From assembly GCF_002994745.2 (NCBI RefSeq), contig NC_037091.1:31436612-31500611 (forward strand): 64,000 nt of DNA, given 5' to 3'. Source of the stretch: Rosa chinensis. Its lineage: Eukaryota > Streptophyta > Magnoliopsida > Rosales > Rosaceae. The translations under genes were made by a program, and so were the position numbers. Positions 23,156 to 35,865 of this stretch are shown here, in pieces (positions within the stretch are counted from its first letter, which is position 1; the number at the start of each line of letters is the position of its first letter). The notes beneath the pieces were generated by a model that did not search any database, was not told where the DNA came from, and saw nothing but the letters and a program-made list of their open reading frames with translations.

Positions 23156-23345
23156 ATGATTATTGGGGGGGGGGGGGCATTAATACTATTATTGGGGGCA
23201 TTAATACGATTACTGGGGGCATTAATACTATTATTGGGGGCATTAATACAATTATTTGGGGCAATAATAAGATTTTTAAGGGCAATAATATGATTATTGG
23301 GAGTCAATAATATGATTAATGGGGGCAATAATATAATTACTGGGT
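23156..23345 (+). repeat. Minisatellite, about 24-bp unit
   Basis: Seven or eight diverging copies of a ttattgggggcattaatac-type unit right after the hAT element, including a run of G at about 23165-23177. The hAT left flank (gggggcaa) matches this motif, so the transposon probably landed in or beside the array. Confidence 0.8.
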
Positions 23346-23802
23346 ATTATTAGGGCAATAGAATCAGACCCTGGATTCGGGTCACTGGAGTCCGCGGCCG
23401 GGCACTCGTCACCGGAGTCCCGCGAGGTCTCCGATGACTTCTCTCTCTAAGTGATAAAGGAGAGGCCAAAATTATCCTAAAAATAAATAAAAAGCAATAA
23501 AAAAATACTTAATTGAGTATTAGGACAAAATATATATAAGATATTGTGTAATTGGGTTAATTAACCCCAAAATTGTGTAAATAGTCGTTATGGAGGATAA
23601 AATGGAAAGAAAATAAGAGTTGGTGGAAGTAGTAGTGGGGCGGGTGCCCAGAAAATTGCCGTAAAACCTAGACAATAATATCTCCTCCCGCCTCCCCTCC
23701 TTTAAAACCCTAAACCCTAAATTGAGAGTACTCGTCAACCCTCTCCGGTTTTCTCAGCTAACGCTTACCCTCCCTCCGATTCCGGCAGCTCTTCATTTGT
23801 AA
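23346..23802. promoter_or_regulatory. Upstream region and likely promoter/5' UTR of NOP2
   Basis: Contains ttaaaaccctaaaccctaaa at about 23701-23720, an AAACCCTA (telo-box-like) motif often found upstream of plant ribosome-biogenesis and translation genes. It lies about 90 bases before the ATG. No clear TATA box was seen. Confidence 0.5.
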
Positions 23803-26800
23803 ATGGGCACCTCTGCGCTTAGTAAGAGAAGGGGGGCAAAACCCCAGAAGGCTTCGCCCAACAAGAAGCAAAAGAAGGAGCCTTTCACCGCCAAAAACCC
23901 AAAGAAGCCCAAGATTGTTCAAGTTCCCGAACCTTCTGACGAAGAAGAGGAAGAAGAAGACCTTGAAGAGTTTGATGTAGGAGATGAGGAAGGATCTGGT
24001 TCAGATGGTGACTCTGATATTTTTGGTGGCGATGATCCCCTCCAAGATGATGATGATGATGACGACGACTCCCTCCCAGGAAGTGATGAAGATAAAGACG
24101 AAGATGAAGGTACTGCGCTCTGTTTTATGTTCCAGCTTCTGTTATTGTTTTGTGCTTCCTCCAGTGTTGTTTGATGGTTGAACATTTTGTACCATTATCT
24201 TGTTGTAGAGAAAGGTTCTTCGGATTCGGATTCGGATTCCGACTCAGGTGATATAGAGAAGAAATCAAGGCTCATTGACCGAAAAACGCTGGAGGAGGAA
24301 GAAGAAGGTAGAAAGGAACTGGAATTAAATATCAAGGATGAATCTGATGAGTTCAGATTACCAACTAAGCAGGTTTGCTTCTTTCACACGAGTTACTGGA
24401 ATGTTAATTGATAAGTATGTAGTTTTCATTCCCTGCTTAAATTTTCAAGCTCTGTTTTCTAATGATATAGGAACTCGAACAAGAGGCGCATCAACCTCCT
24501 GATCTTTCACACCTTCAGAGGAGGATGAAAGAGAGTAAGTTGTATCTCCACTGGTTTATGTTTGGCAAATTTCAAACTTGTTGATGTTCATTCTGGCCTA
24601 ATTTGAATATTTTTAAATAGTTGTTCGAGTGCTCTCAAATTTCAAGGCATTGAGGCAAGAGGGGGCGTCAAGGAAGGATTATGTAGAACAGCTTAAGAGA
24701 GATTTAAGCTCATACTATGGCTACAATGACTTTTTGATTGGAGCTTTAGTAGAGGTGACTGATTGATTCTTTAATGTTGCTATTTTGTAATGGTCTTGCT
24801 TTGTTTGTTTTTGGCAACTTATCAGCCTTGCGTTTTATTTTCTAGATGTTTCCAGTTGTGGAACTTGTGGAGCTCATTGAAGCTTTTGAAAAGCCTCGAC
24901 CTATATGCCTCCGAACTAACACTCTAAAGGTGACAGAACTATCCAACGTGTCTACATGCTGTGACTTGTTTCTAGTGTTTTCTTTTGAAGATTTTGTGTT
25001 CTTATCAATGTTATTTTCCATTGTTGCATAGACACGAAGGAGGGATTTGGCAGCTAGTTTGATAAACAGAGGAGTAAACCTAGATCCCTTAAGCAAGTGG
25101 TCAAAAGTGAGAAGTACTTCACATTTTTGTTTTTCCCTCACTTCTTGTTCTTGTCCTGATTTCTTATCAAGTTCAAATTCTGATTGCAGGTTGGACTGGT
25201 TGTGTATGAATCACAAGTCCCAGTTGGTGCCACTCCTGAATATATGGCTGGTTATTACATGGTAGGTGGTTTTTGAGTTGATGTTGTTCTGGGGTTTCAT
25301 ATTTCATGCCAAATTTTATGCGTTAAAGGGTTTACTTACGTTTAACATTTGCTTACTCAGCTCCAAAGTGCAAGCTCCTTTTTGCCCGTTATGGCCCTTG
25401 CTCCTCAAGAAAATGAACGAGTTGTTGATATGGCGTAAGTAAATGTTTCTATTTTTTTATTTTATATTTTGCATGTTCCACTAGCAATACTATTACCAGC
25501 TATAAATTTAATATTTCAGTTTTTGTTGGCATTATTAAATTATTAGATGATATATTTTATATGTCTGATTGGATAACTACTGTAGACCCATTTGAAGTTC
25601 TTCATGTTACAATTAACAATCTGATAAGCTAAAATTGAAAAAAGCAGGTGCATACTATTTATTGATAAGGTGGAATTAAATGTTTTACTTAAATTGGTAG
25701 AGCTAAGGGAGCCTGCTTCTGTTAGAATGGGTTATCTTGTCCTAATATGACCTCCCAATGCTCCTGTGTCTGAGGGAGACACTGTCTTCATGTTTGAAGT
25801 TCTAAATTGCCTAAAATGTCCAGAATGCTTGATGTTCTCTCTTCTTGGAGCTACGTGCTTGCCTGAAATTTCAATTAACAAGAATGGTGTGGGTTTATTG
25901 TATTCTGAACTTTGTCCGTGCCTTGTCCTAAAACACCCTTGCAATTAGTTTGCAAAATTAGTAGCATGGTACTCTCCATTATAATAACACTTTATCCTTT
26001 TGCAGGGCTGCTCCTGGTGGTAAAACAACCTATGTAGCGGCTCTTATGAAAAATAGTGGTATGTGTAGTGATTTATTCAATGGCTTTATGTTATTCTCCT
26101 GGCTGTATGTAGCTCCGCATTTATTTCCATTTACTAGTATATTGTTGTTGTTTGAGTCGTAGATCTAATGTTGACTTTCAGTCTGCACTGCATTGTGACA
26201 ATGGTTCATTTGTACATTATTTTTTTAGTTTCATGGCTTTTTAGTAATCTTATTGATAACATGCTGTCTGTGTTGACTGTCATCTTCTCTTTTACTGTTG
26301 CTATTTTGTTAATGTGTGTATGTGAAAGCAGGATTTGCTTAAAACATTATTGGTCTCATGTGTTTATGTGTTTGTTGTGCAAATGCATGATCAAGCATGG
26401 ATCACACCTCATCTAATACCACTATATAGTTCCCAAGTTGAGATGTCTGCCATATATTTTCTTTTCTTATATTGAATTGACAAGATTTGGGTAATTTTCT
26501 TGATAATATCTAGTAGCTCCATGTATTGGTTCCAGGATTTTAGTTCTGATGCAATTTTTTAACAGGAATTATATTTGCAAATGAAATGAAGGAGCCAAGG
26601 CTCAAGTCCCTCACTGCTAATTTGCATCGTATGGGGGTGACAAACACAGTCGTTTGTAACTATGACGGCAAGGAGGTTTGATTTTTTCTTGTTATCTCTC
26701 TTTGGCATAATTGTCAATTTGCTACCCTAGGTTTTATTTCAGCCAATTTGCCAGTTTGCCACCCTAGGTTTTATTTTAGCCAATTTGCTACTCTAGGTTT

Positions 26801-29211
26801 TCAAGATTAACCAATATGCTTCCTTAAATTTTCAAAATTAGCGATTTGCTATCCTAGATTTTCAAAATTGATCAATGTTTGGATGGAGGAATGAACGAAT
26901 TAATGTGATGAAAGGGTAGTAAATTGGCTAATTTTGAAAACATAAGGTAGCAAATTGGCTAATTGTGATAGGGGACCAAATTGGCCGAAATAAAACTTAG
27001 GGTAGCAAATTGACACTAAGGTGAAACCTAGGGTAGCAAATTGGCTATTAAGCCTATATATACTTTGGAAAGTCTAATCATTTAGGTTTGAGACGTGTAA
27101 AGATTGTCATCCCATAACAATTGTGTCACTGAATATTGTTTTAGGCGATGCAAAGATTTACATCCTCTATGATGATTAATATGATAGCTATGACTGTCTC
27201 CTCACTTAAAATAAGTTATATTGGATTTTTATCTCATTTCCGTAATGCGTTTGATATAATCATTCTTTGATGAATTCCACAAGTTTGTTTTATACTTTTG
27301 TCAAGGTTCCTGAATGTTGCTGGCTAGCAGTGTCCTCCGTTTTTTGTATAAGAGTTGGGGTCCAGCCGTCCAATGTATTTTATTGTATATTCTCTCGGTT
27401 TTAACATCTTTTCTTTTTTGCTTCTGTTTATTGTATTTTAGCTCCCTAAGGTTCTGGGTAGCAATGCAGTTGATAGAGTTCTGTTAGATGCTCCTTGCAG
27501 CGGGACAGGGGTAAGCAGCTAGGTTTCAATCTGCAACAGTTGAATCTACTTTATTGGCTTAGTTTCTTCTTAGTTGTTAAATGAAGCCTAATGAATGTTC
27601 TTTTGCAGGTTATATCCAAAGATGAGTCTGTTAAAACTTCTAAAAGTTCTGATGAAATACAGAAATGTGCTCATCTCCAGAAGGTACACTGTTTCTTTAT
27701 GGTGGTATTTTTTATTTATTTGGGCTCTGGTAACAAACTTATGATTTTTTTTTTCTCAAATCAACTTGTGAATTCTAGACTAGAAGTTATGTAGCAATCT
27801 GAAACGACTCTAACTTTGTCTATTATATTGTAAGTTAACTATCTCTGAAAGTGTGGGAACTGCATCTAGAAAGCCACTTACGAGATCTTTACATTTGGTT
27901 TAAAACAGTGATTGATTTTTTAGGTTCCATCACATCCAGTATTCTTGTAATTATATGGCCAACAACCTTAAATTTTGAATTTTTTTCTGTAGCAATTGAT
28001 ACTAGCTGCAATTGACATGGTGGATGCGAATTCGAAATCAGGGGGATACATTGTGTACTCCACGTGCTCCATTATGGTTGCTGAGGTTTGTTTAACACAA
28101 ACCCTTGATTATATTTCTAGTTTTATGTTTTCCTTACTGTCCAACTTTCATGTTGCAGAATGAAGCTGTTATTGACTATGCACTCAGGAAGAGAAATGTT
28201 AAACTTGTTCCCTGCGGACTTGACTTTGGGCGTCCAGGGTAAAGATAATTCTCCCTCTTTTGTTACTCAGCTGTGAGGCAATTGGATTTACGCATTTAAT
28301 ATTGTTCTCTTCTTCACCAGGTTTACCCGGTTTAGGGAACAGCGCTTCCATCCATCAGTGGAAAAGACGAGGCGGTTCTACCCTCATGTTCATAATATGG
28401 ATGGTTTTTTTGTGGCAAAGGTAAACCGTATTGCTTTTTTTTTTTTTTTTTTTTTTTTTAATTTTTCTTTTCAGAATACCAGCTTGGAGATAGATATGAT
28501 GGGTGAAGTCAATTAATAGCAACTATTATGTTCAGAAGGCTTGTGAATCAGGCTAAGCTAATTATTTCATTTATTTGATTGTTCAATATGTCTAGCTGAA
28601 AAAGATGAGCAATTTGAAGCCAACTACAGCAGAATCTCGACTATCTGAAACAATAGAGGCTGAAACAGTAGACGTAGATCTCAACATGACAGAAGACGAC
28701 AGTGAAAAGAATGCCAGAGTAGATGTTCAGCAGCATTCGGCAGATGAGGACACAGAAAGTGAAAAGAAGGTTTTGGAAGATGGGAAACCAGAATTGGCAG
28801 GCACTGGGAAAAAGAGGAAAGAAAAGAAGCTCCCTTCCTTTTTCTCTCATCTGAAAGGGCAATTCCCCTTGGATCAAAAAGATGAAAAGAAAGTGCAATC
28901 CTCGGACCAAAAAAAGGAAAAGAGAGTGAAACTGAAATTTCCTCCTAGGGAGGAGATTGCAAAAGCCAGGTACAAAGCATTATCATCATATTGGAAAACT
29001 TTCTTTCTCTAGTACTAATTTTATTTTTTCTGCATCTCCCAGAATTAGTGGCTTGTATATTAGTATTGAACATAATCTGTCTGAATGGCTACAGTTTGTT
29101 GTTTTGCATAGTTTGAAGCACTAACTTGATTCAAACTCCTGCAGGGAAGAGAAGAGGACAGCTCTGAGGAAAAGCAAAGCTAAGAACAATACCGTTGGTA
29201 CAGGAGAATGA
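23803..29211 (+). CDS. NOP2: NOP2/NSUN1-type 25S rRNA (cytosine-C5)-methyltransferase, 17 exons
   Basis: Nucleolar SAM-dependent m5C methyltransferase that modifies large-subunit rRNA and supports 60S assembly. Exons I read with GT/AG ends: 23803-24109, 24209-24372, 24471-24534, 24621-24754, 24846-24929, 25032-25106, 25190-25261, 25361-25434, 26006-26058, 26566-26675, 27442-27510, 27609-27683, 27993-28085, 28159-28238, 28321-28420, 28596-28969, 29145-29211. Joined length is 1995 nt, or 664 residues, in one frame. The N terminus is Lys-rich then strongly acidic ([29 protein letters not shown]), typical of nucleolar proteins. The core has [19 protein letters not shown], the SAM loop AAPGGKTT, the motif IV cysteine in DAPCSGTG and the motif VI cysteine in YSTCSIM, then [23 protein letters not shown]. 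The C terminus is Lys-rich (KKRKEKK). It resembles Arabidopsis NOP2A/OLI2. No breaks seen. Confidence 0.95.
26708..27055. repeat. Foldback repeat in NOP2 intron 10
   Basis: The left side carries repeated caatttgctaccctaggtttta units. The right side carries their complement (aaacctagggtagcaaattggc) several times. The result is an imperfect palindrome of tandem units, about 350 bp, wholly inside the intron between exons 10 and 11. Likely a MITE-like foldback; no target duplication identified. Confidence 0.7.
28436..28459 (+). repeat. Poly-T tract in NOP2 intron 15
   Basis: About 24 consecutive T, starting about 15 bases after the exon 15 donor. Confidence 0.9.
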
Positions 29212-29926
29212 GCAATTGATGCCACTTAAGTGCAGGGCTCTGCAAATTAAGTGCATGGGGATTCTTCATATGGGTTGTCAGTTTGATACAACTTGCCCTC
29301 TATGCTCTGCAGACCCTAAAATTTTGTTTTAATTCATGTTGAGAACTGAACTAAACATGTCCTTTTTGTTGCAAACAGAGTGATTCCATAATTCATTGTT
29401 CTTGCTAAAACAGTGTTTCCATATCTTGTTGCTTATTATACAGAGTTGAGGGAGCTAAGAACTGGTATTCTCAGAGGGCTGAAAAGTGCGTCTAACTTGC
29501 TACAAATATCGCCTATGTGAAATTTAACATCATAAAAGTTTTTCTTCAAAAAAAAAAAAGGTCATAAAAGTTTATAACTTATGGTTAGCATTTTAATGAG
29601 AATGGAAGTCGAGGAAAGAATTGGCTCTGAGGGCTGGGCATCTCCCAACTCGTCAGTTTGGCAAGATAGTACAATTATAAATGTTTCCCTGTTTTGGACT
29701 AAAAGGTCACTATAGAAAATCAAAACTAGAGTATTAATTGATGAACACAGAAATTGAAGAACACTGAATTTTTATTGATGAAAACAAAGTTTACAAAAGG
29801 AAAAAAAGAAAAATGCGATAGAGCAAAGAGAAGACTCCGGTTTTTCTCTTCGGGTTGTGTGTATGTGTTCTTGCATAAAACACAACAAACGTGTAGCAAA
29901 CTATCAACTACAAAGTTGACCTCCCA
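29212..29926. other. NOP2 3' region and intergenic sequence
   Basis: AT-rich sequence after the NOP2 stop, expected to hold the 3' UTR. An open frame at 29754-30014 crosses into the next transposon's TIR and is not a gene. Confidence 0.5.
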
Positions 29927-30282
29927 TTTATTTATGAGAAAAATTCAGTCACCGTCCCCAAACTATGCTGCTAAGGCCAATTTGATACCCGAACTCTCAA
30001 AAGTATCAATGTGATACCCAAACACGTATTTTGACATCAACGTGATACTTCCGTCAAAAATTCCTAACGGTTCCGTTATTTGATGACGTGGCAAGCATGT
30101 GGAGACAAAAAAAGAAGTTAAATGACCAACTTACCCTTTTGTTTTTGTTAATTCATTTTTATTTTTATTTTTCTTTTCATTTCTTCTTCTTCTTCTTCTT
30201 CTGTTCTAACTAAACCGCCGCACCTCCGAAGCAAGCTCCGCCACCAGCCACCAGCCACCAGCCACCAACCACTCACCCCAAA

Positions 30283-30858
30283 ATGAATTCCGATTTCGGC
30301 CTCGAACACGAGCTCGGCCCTGACCACAGTTACCGCCCCCAACATCAAGAATATCACATTACATGCAAATGCAGCAATTTGACAACTTCTAATCCAATTC
30401 AAATACCACTCCCAAAATTGGAATCCCACCTGAAAACTTTCACAGTCAATATCAGAGGCAGCCGGCGACCCAAGCAGTCGATGAACCCACGACCACCGCT
30501 ACCATCAAGACCGTTCGACCACTTCCGCCACCACGACTCTGACGCCAGCAGGCGCTCCTCCAAAGGAATCAGCGACGGCCCCGAAGGCTCCATCTCCAAC
30601 TTCGACCTCTACAAAGACCGCCCCTACCAACTTCGACCTCTGGTCAACCTATTTATCTCAAAATCATCTCCACAATACACCCAACAATTTCTATACCTGC
30701 AACAATCAACAATTCTCAACGATTTGGCCGGAAAAATCAACCAAAAAAAATCAAGAACTCGTCAATTACTGTTCACGCCACTGTTCACACTCTCAAACAC
30801 CTTCAAATCTTCCTCCACCAATCATGAAAAGCTGCAAGAGGTTAGGGATGAAGGTTAG
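30283..30858 (+). other. Unrecognised open frame in the Pack-MULE-like element
   Basis: 191 codons opening MNSDFGLEHELGPDHSY, with a middle rich in Pro, Ser, Arg and His (PRPPLPSRPFDHFRHHD). No motif I know. A shorter frame runs opposite at 30399-30599. The length is above chance for this AT-rich region, but the base composition here is itself unusual. It may be a piece of a captured gene in either orientation; coding status is doubtful. Confidence 0.25.
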
Positions 30859-31374
30859 CTTCGACCCAGCAACAAAAATCCCAAAGAAATCTAGTCGGAA
30901 CCCGCCGGAAACAGGAGATCGAAGGAATCTCTGATTTCCCCCTTTTCTGGAAATCCCTCTTCGATTTCTTCTCAACTCAAGGCTACCCAATTCAGAAATC
31001 TTACCTTAGATGCAAGAGGAGGAAGAGAGGATCCTCTAATAGCCGGTGATGAGGCCGGCGACCGTGATTCCACCGGAAATGGGTTCCGGGTCTGAAAATA
31101 AGAGAAAGAGAAAGAAGGGGGGGCTGGAGTCAGTTCTCCCGAATTCACTCTCTCTCTCTCTCTCTCTCTCTCACCTTTTTACCCACTTTCCATCAATTCC
31201 TACCTCTCCTCTCACTCCTCCAAGTCTCCCTCAAATTCCCAATCCTTCCCGCCAGAAAATATCACCGAGGCCCTCAAATTCTTCGCCGCCCTCTCGGTGA
31301 TCGCCAAATTAGAACCCTCCCCAATCAAACCAGACGAGAGTCGTCGATTAGAGGAGGGAGGGAGGGAGAGAGGG

Positions 31375-31493
<119 letters not shown>

Positions 31494-31742
31494 GTTTTTT
31501 TTTTTTTTTTTAATTACTTAGTAGTGAAAGACTATTCTGCCCCTGATAAAAATATCAATTTTGTCTCCATATGCTTGCCACGTCATCAAATAACGGAACC
31601 GTTAGGAATTTTTGACGAAAGTATCACGTTGATGTCAAAATACGTGTTTGGGTATTACATTGATACTTTTGAGAGTTCGGGTATCAAATTGGCCTTGGCA
31701 GAATAGTTTGGGGACGGTGACTGAATTTTTCTCTTTATTTAT

Positions 31743-31991
31743 CTATACCATTAAAAATTGAAAACATGAAGTGTAAAACAGCTGCAAACAACTTAGAGGA
31801 AAAAGACAAATTTCTGAATAGTTATTTGGCTCTATATGACATTTGACAATCATTTTGTTTGTTTTGCGTTATTAGTTTTATTTCATAGCTCCTTATGAAT
31901 AGTTATGTAGAAGATTTTTTCTTACAGATATGTATGCTATACATATTGATAAAGTGGTCCTATGCATGGCACATGGGGACCCTTCGGGGAT
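31743..31991. other. Intergenic, no gene seen
   Basis: Short AT-rich spacer between the Pack-MULE-like element and the copia-like LTR element. Confidence 0.5.
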
Positions 31992-31996
31992 AATTA

Positions 31997-32675
31997 TATT
32001 GGAAATTTTATGATTTAAAATTAAAATATATTTTATTTATTTATTTATTTTGGAGTTTATTTTTATTTTGTGTTTATTTCTCTATTTATACTTTAACGGT
32101 TTTATGTTTTAAATATATGATTATTATTTGACTGTTATATGGTTAATGAGGCTATGATGGTATGGTAAGTGTGCCCTATACAAGGGTATGTGGCTATGGT
32201 TGGAAGGCATATGGTGAGGCATGAAACATGTACATGTGTGAGAGTTTAGATTGTTGGATAATGAGGGTATACATGATGGTATAATTCACCATAATGCAAC
32301 CACTCTAGCCAAATACCTCTACCAAAGATATTCTTACAAACTATACATATACATACTTTACTTATACACCGTTTTGAGTGCATGGGTGATAAAGGTTCAA
32401 TGAGGTTTCTTAGCTGCACGACGGAGCTCGAAGAGTTGTTGTATCTTGGAGGAAGTTCGTCATTCAACCCTGTGCAGTAGGGGACGAATCTTCTCTTAGG
32501 ACAGTGCGCTTGCACGCCTCGACTCGATAAGTTTTCCTATATAAAACCTATATATTATATTATTTTCTTACTTTATTTCATTTTCTTATCTATATCTCTA
32601 TTTTTATTTCCCAAGATATAATATGGTAATTTTATTTTAATGTTACAGGAATTCCGTCCCATATTTTTTACAACA
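31997..32675 (+). repeat. 5' LTR of the copia-like element
   Basis: Starts tattggaaattttatg, where the 3' LTR has tgttgg (a T-G to T-A change at the end), and finishes ttttttacaaca. Its promoter reads ccctatacaaggg where the 3' LTR reads ccctatataaggg, so the TATA box is damaged in this copy. Confidence 0.9.
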
Positions 32676-35152
32676 ATCTAAGAGAAGATTCAAGTGGAAT
32701 TTCTGACAAAGATGGACAATATGAAGTTTGAGGAGTCATAATCAATATCGCACATTTGGCTTCTTCTTTATTTCTCAACTTATGAATACCTTAATATTTT
32801 TCTTTCAATTATTAGTTTATATTGGCCTTGAATATGCTAATTGCATTTTTCTTTGCATGTATACTAATTAATAGTTGAACATCAACTAATTCTTGATAGG
32901 AAAAATCTCTCAAATGTCAAAGTTGATGGAGGAATTAGTGACGCAATATACATACACTAGACTCTACCATGACGAAGGAATCCTAAATCACTTCTACGGC
33001 ATAACTAATTTCTGTTCCGTAAGAAATATATGTTTTTTGCATATTATCATTTTGTAGTTACAATTATATCATTCGGCATATAAATTCATATTTAATGCAT
33101 ATGAGTTCTTTCCCATACATAAGCAAATTAAAAGATCGTGATTAAAATACATATATGTTAGTAGCCAACAAGCAGGTACGTATATGTGCATGTTACAGTT
33201 AAGTTTATATATATAAGCTTATTTTCCATCAAGTCATATTTGCAAATTAAATTTGCTTTCAATGACAATTAATCTGCCATGAGATCAGGTTGGCTATACT
33301 TATGATTTGTTTACTGTTATATGAAATTGATATTGCCTATAATATATAAAACGTTGTTACTTGAGGTACATACTTGATTACTGATTTTATGAGTACTTAT
33401 TCCATTGTATTTACATACATATTAGTAATTATTTTGCGTACAGCATACCATTGAAAATATCAATTATATTATGAATGCGATTGACCTTAAAGTCTATGGC
33501 AGTGCTTTATATGTTATCAGGTCAGTTACAAATGACATTTGCCTTTTGTTTCGAGGAGAAGCATATATTTCATTCGAGTTGCATATCATAATTAATGATT
33601 ACTTATGTTTCTTTCATATCTAAAATAATGCTGCTTCAAATTGTGGTGATACTATTAATTTTGTCTCATTATTAAAATTTAGTTGAGTTATTAGCTGTAA
33701 CATTGATTGAGCTTCTGAGTGATTGCAGAGAAAGAAAATGGTGATGGTACGTTTTCTTCTACTCTAAAAATTAATTTATATATACACATTAGAAGATATA
33801 CATATGCTACAATATATTGTGTTAAGTGCATATGTGCACACAAATGCAACAAGTTATCTCATAAAGAAGAATGCTCCAAGAATACTTGTAAGTTCAATTT
33901 GTGAGAAGATTTCATTTTGCTTTAATGAGTCAATAAGAAGTTATTTTCAATTTCAATAGTGGGGGTTAATTACTATTTGAAATTTTAACTATTTTATTAG
34001 TATGCTTTAATGTTTATTATTAAGACTTTTACATAACTGATTTTGTTATGACTTATGAGTATAATTCTCTCATGAAGAGCGTCTATCTTTGAGATGTCGG
34101 GGAGCTCTAACTATAACTCCTATTAATATTTATAAACATGTCTTTAATAACATTTAATATCAGGAAATGTGGGGGTTTGGTTATATTTTTTTTCACTATT
34201 TAATATTTACTTCAATGATATTTTAAATGCCCTATGGTAATGTGGGGGTAACACTTGTAGCAATTTATCTTACGTGATCATTAAATAATCAGTGCAGAGT
34301 TATAAATTTTCTTGTTCTCATATGGAGGAAAACACTCCTGTGAGAATTGTGGTTGATGGTTTATTTAAGGCTGGCAGATAATTTAAAATACAGGTTTTTT
34401 GAGAGCTAAAGGGACAAGCAAGATATGACCAAAGGAAAATTAAAATAAATATAATATGACATAAGTCATATGTATGCCTCGCGGATGAGGCTCTTATAGT
34501 CTCAAGGAGGAGACTATATATATATATATATATAATTGCTGAAGGGGAATGTACTTAAGCCCATAAGGGAGTCACCTAGGGAGGTAACCCAACTTCTGTG
34601 ATTGGAGATCCCATGAAGGAAGTTCAATGTGGTAGAAACAATCCATATTGCGTGACTCAAATATAGCACACATAAATTTTAAGGATATATCCAAAAGAGA
34701 TATTATCATGTGCATCCCTAAGGCATTAGGTGCTATATTAAATGTGACGTTAGGAAGGGAAAACAATGATACCCTGAATGAGTTTCGAGGCAGGCAAACT
34801 CCCGCAAGGTCCGGGCACACGTACCCTTGGAGAACTCACCTAAGTGAGAGTTGTTCATGAGGCCGCGATAATGAGAATTGGGCTGTTCTATAATACTCTC
34901 ATGAGAATCAAGATACGCGCACGGCCATAAATGCGCCAACACGCGAACCTGTCTAATTACCCGTACTGTGTGTGTGATATGTTGAAGTTTGGTCAAAGGT
35001 ATCAAAGTTCAAGACTGTGTCACTTTGGTTCCTCAAATGGAGACTATCACACTAAGCTAGGTTCAAACCGGAAAGGTACCTATGCCGATTGCATAGTAAA
35101 AGCACTCACTTTTTTTAAATGATTTTATTTTAATTTTAAATCAGTGGGGGAT
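32676..35152 (+). other. Interior of the copia-like element, non-coding
   Basis: About 2.5 kb with no long open frame. Opens with a short atggacaatatgaag segment that may be a gag remnant. It contains an (AT)n run at about 34511-34533 and the conserved 3' block before the polypurine tract. Open frames at 33719-33904 and 34648-35122 show no domain I recognise. Confidence 0.6.
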
Positions 35153-35836
35153 TGTTGGAAATTTTATGATTTAAAATTAAAATATATTTTATTTATTTCT
35201 TTATTTATTTTGGGGGTTATTTTTACTTTGTGTTTATTTCTCTATTTATGCTTTAACGGTTTTATGTTTTAAATATATGATTATTATTTGACCGTTATAT
35301 GGTTAATGAGGCTATTGATAGTATGGTAAGTGTGCCCTATATAAGGGTATGTGGCTATGGTTGGAAGGCATATGGCGAGGCATTAAACATGTACATGTGT
35401 GGGAGTTTAGATTGTCGGATAATGAGGGTATACATGACGGTATAATTCACCATAATGCAACCACTCTAGCCAAATACCTCTACCAAAGATATTCTTACAA
35501 ACTATACATATACATAGTTTACTTATACACCGTTTTGAGTGCACGGGTGATAAAGGTTCAATGGGGCTTCTTAGCTGCACGACGGAGCTCGAAGAGTTGT
35601 TGTATCTTGGGGGAAGTTCGTCATTCAACCCTATGCAGTAGGGGACAAATCTTCTCTTAGGACAGTGCGCTTGCACGCCTCGACTCGATAAGTTTTCCTA
35701 TATAAAACCTATATATTATATTATTTTCTTACTTTATTTCATTTTCTTATCTATATCTCTATTTTTATTTCCCAAGATATTACTATATTATTTTATTTTA
35801 ATGTTACAGGAATTCCGTCCCATATTTTTTACAACA
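35153..35836 (+). repeat. 3' LTR of the copia-like element
   Basis: tgttggaaattttatg to ttttttacaaca, 684 bp, with TATA at 35338-35345. Differs from the 5' LTR by only a few substitutions and small indels by eye, implying fairly recent insertion. Confidence 0.9.
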
Positions 35837-35865
35837 AATTATGTAAGAGCTGACCGGATTTTACC

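Larger units (their letters stand above)
31997..35836 (+). mobile_element. Complete non-autonomous copia-like LTR element (TSD AATTA)
   Basis: Two LTRs (31997-32675 and 35153-35836) nearly identical by eye bound a 2.48-kb interior. aatta flanks both sides (31992-31996 and 35837-35841), a perfect 5-bp duplication. A polypurine tract (cagtgggggat, about 35142-35152) sits directly before the 3' LTR and sets plus orientation. The interior has no gag-pol, only short open frames. 34480-35110 contains a block common at the 3' end of plant copia interiors (cgcgcacggccataaatgcg; gaagtttggtcaaag; tatgccgattgcatagtaaa). Movement would need enzymes supplied in trans. The tRNA primer site was not identified. 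Confidence 0.88.

Noticed and set aside
23919..24185. Ser-rich minus-strand ORF
   Set aside because: Antisense shadow of the acidic NOP2 N terminus.
32246..32515. 89-codon minus-strand gene, repeated at 35407-35676
   Set aside because: Both are the same position in the two LTRs of the copia-like element and have no recognisable motif. Conservation is due to LTR identity.
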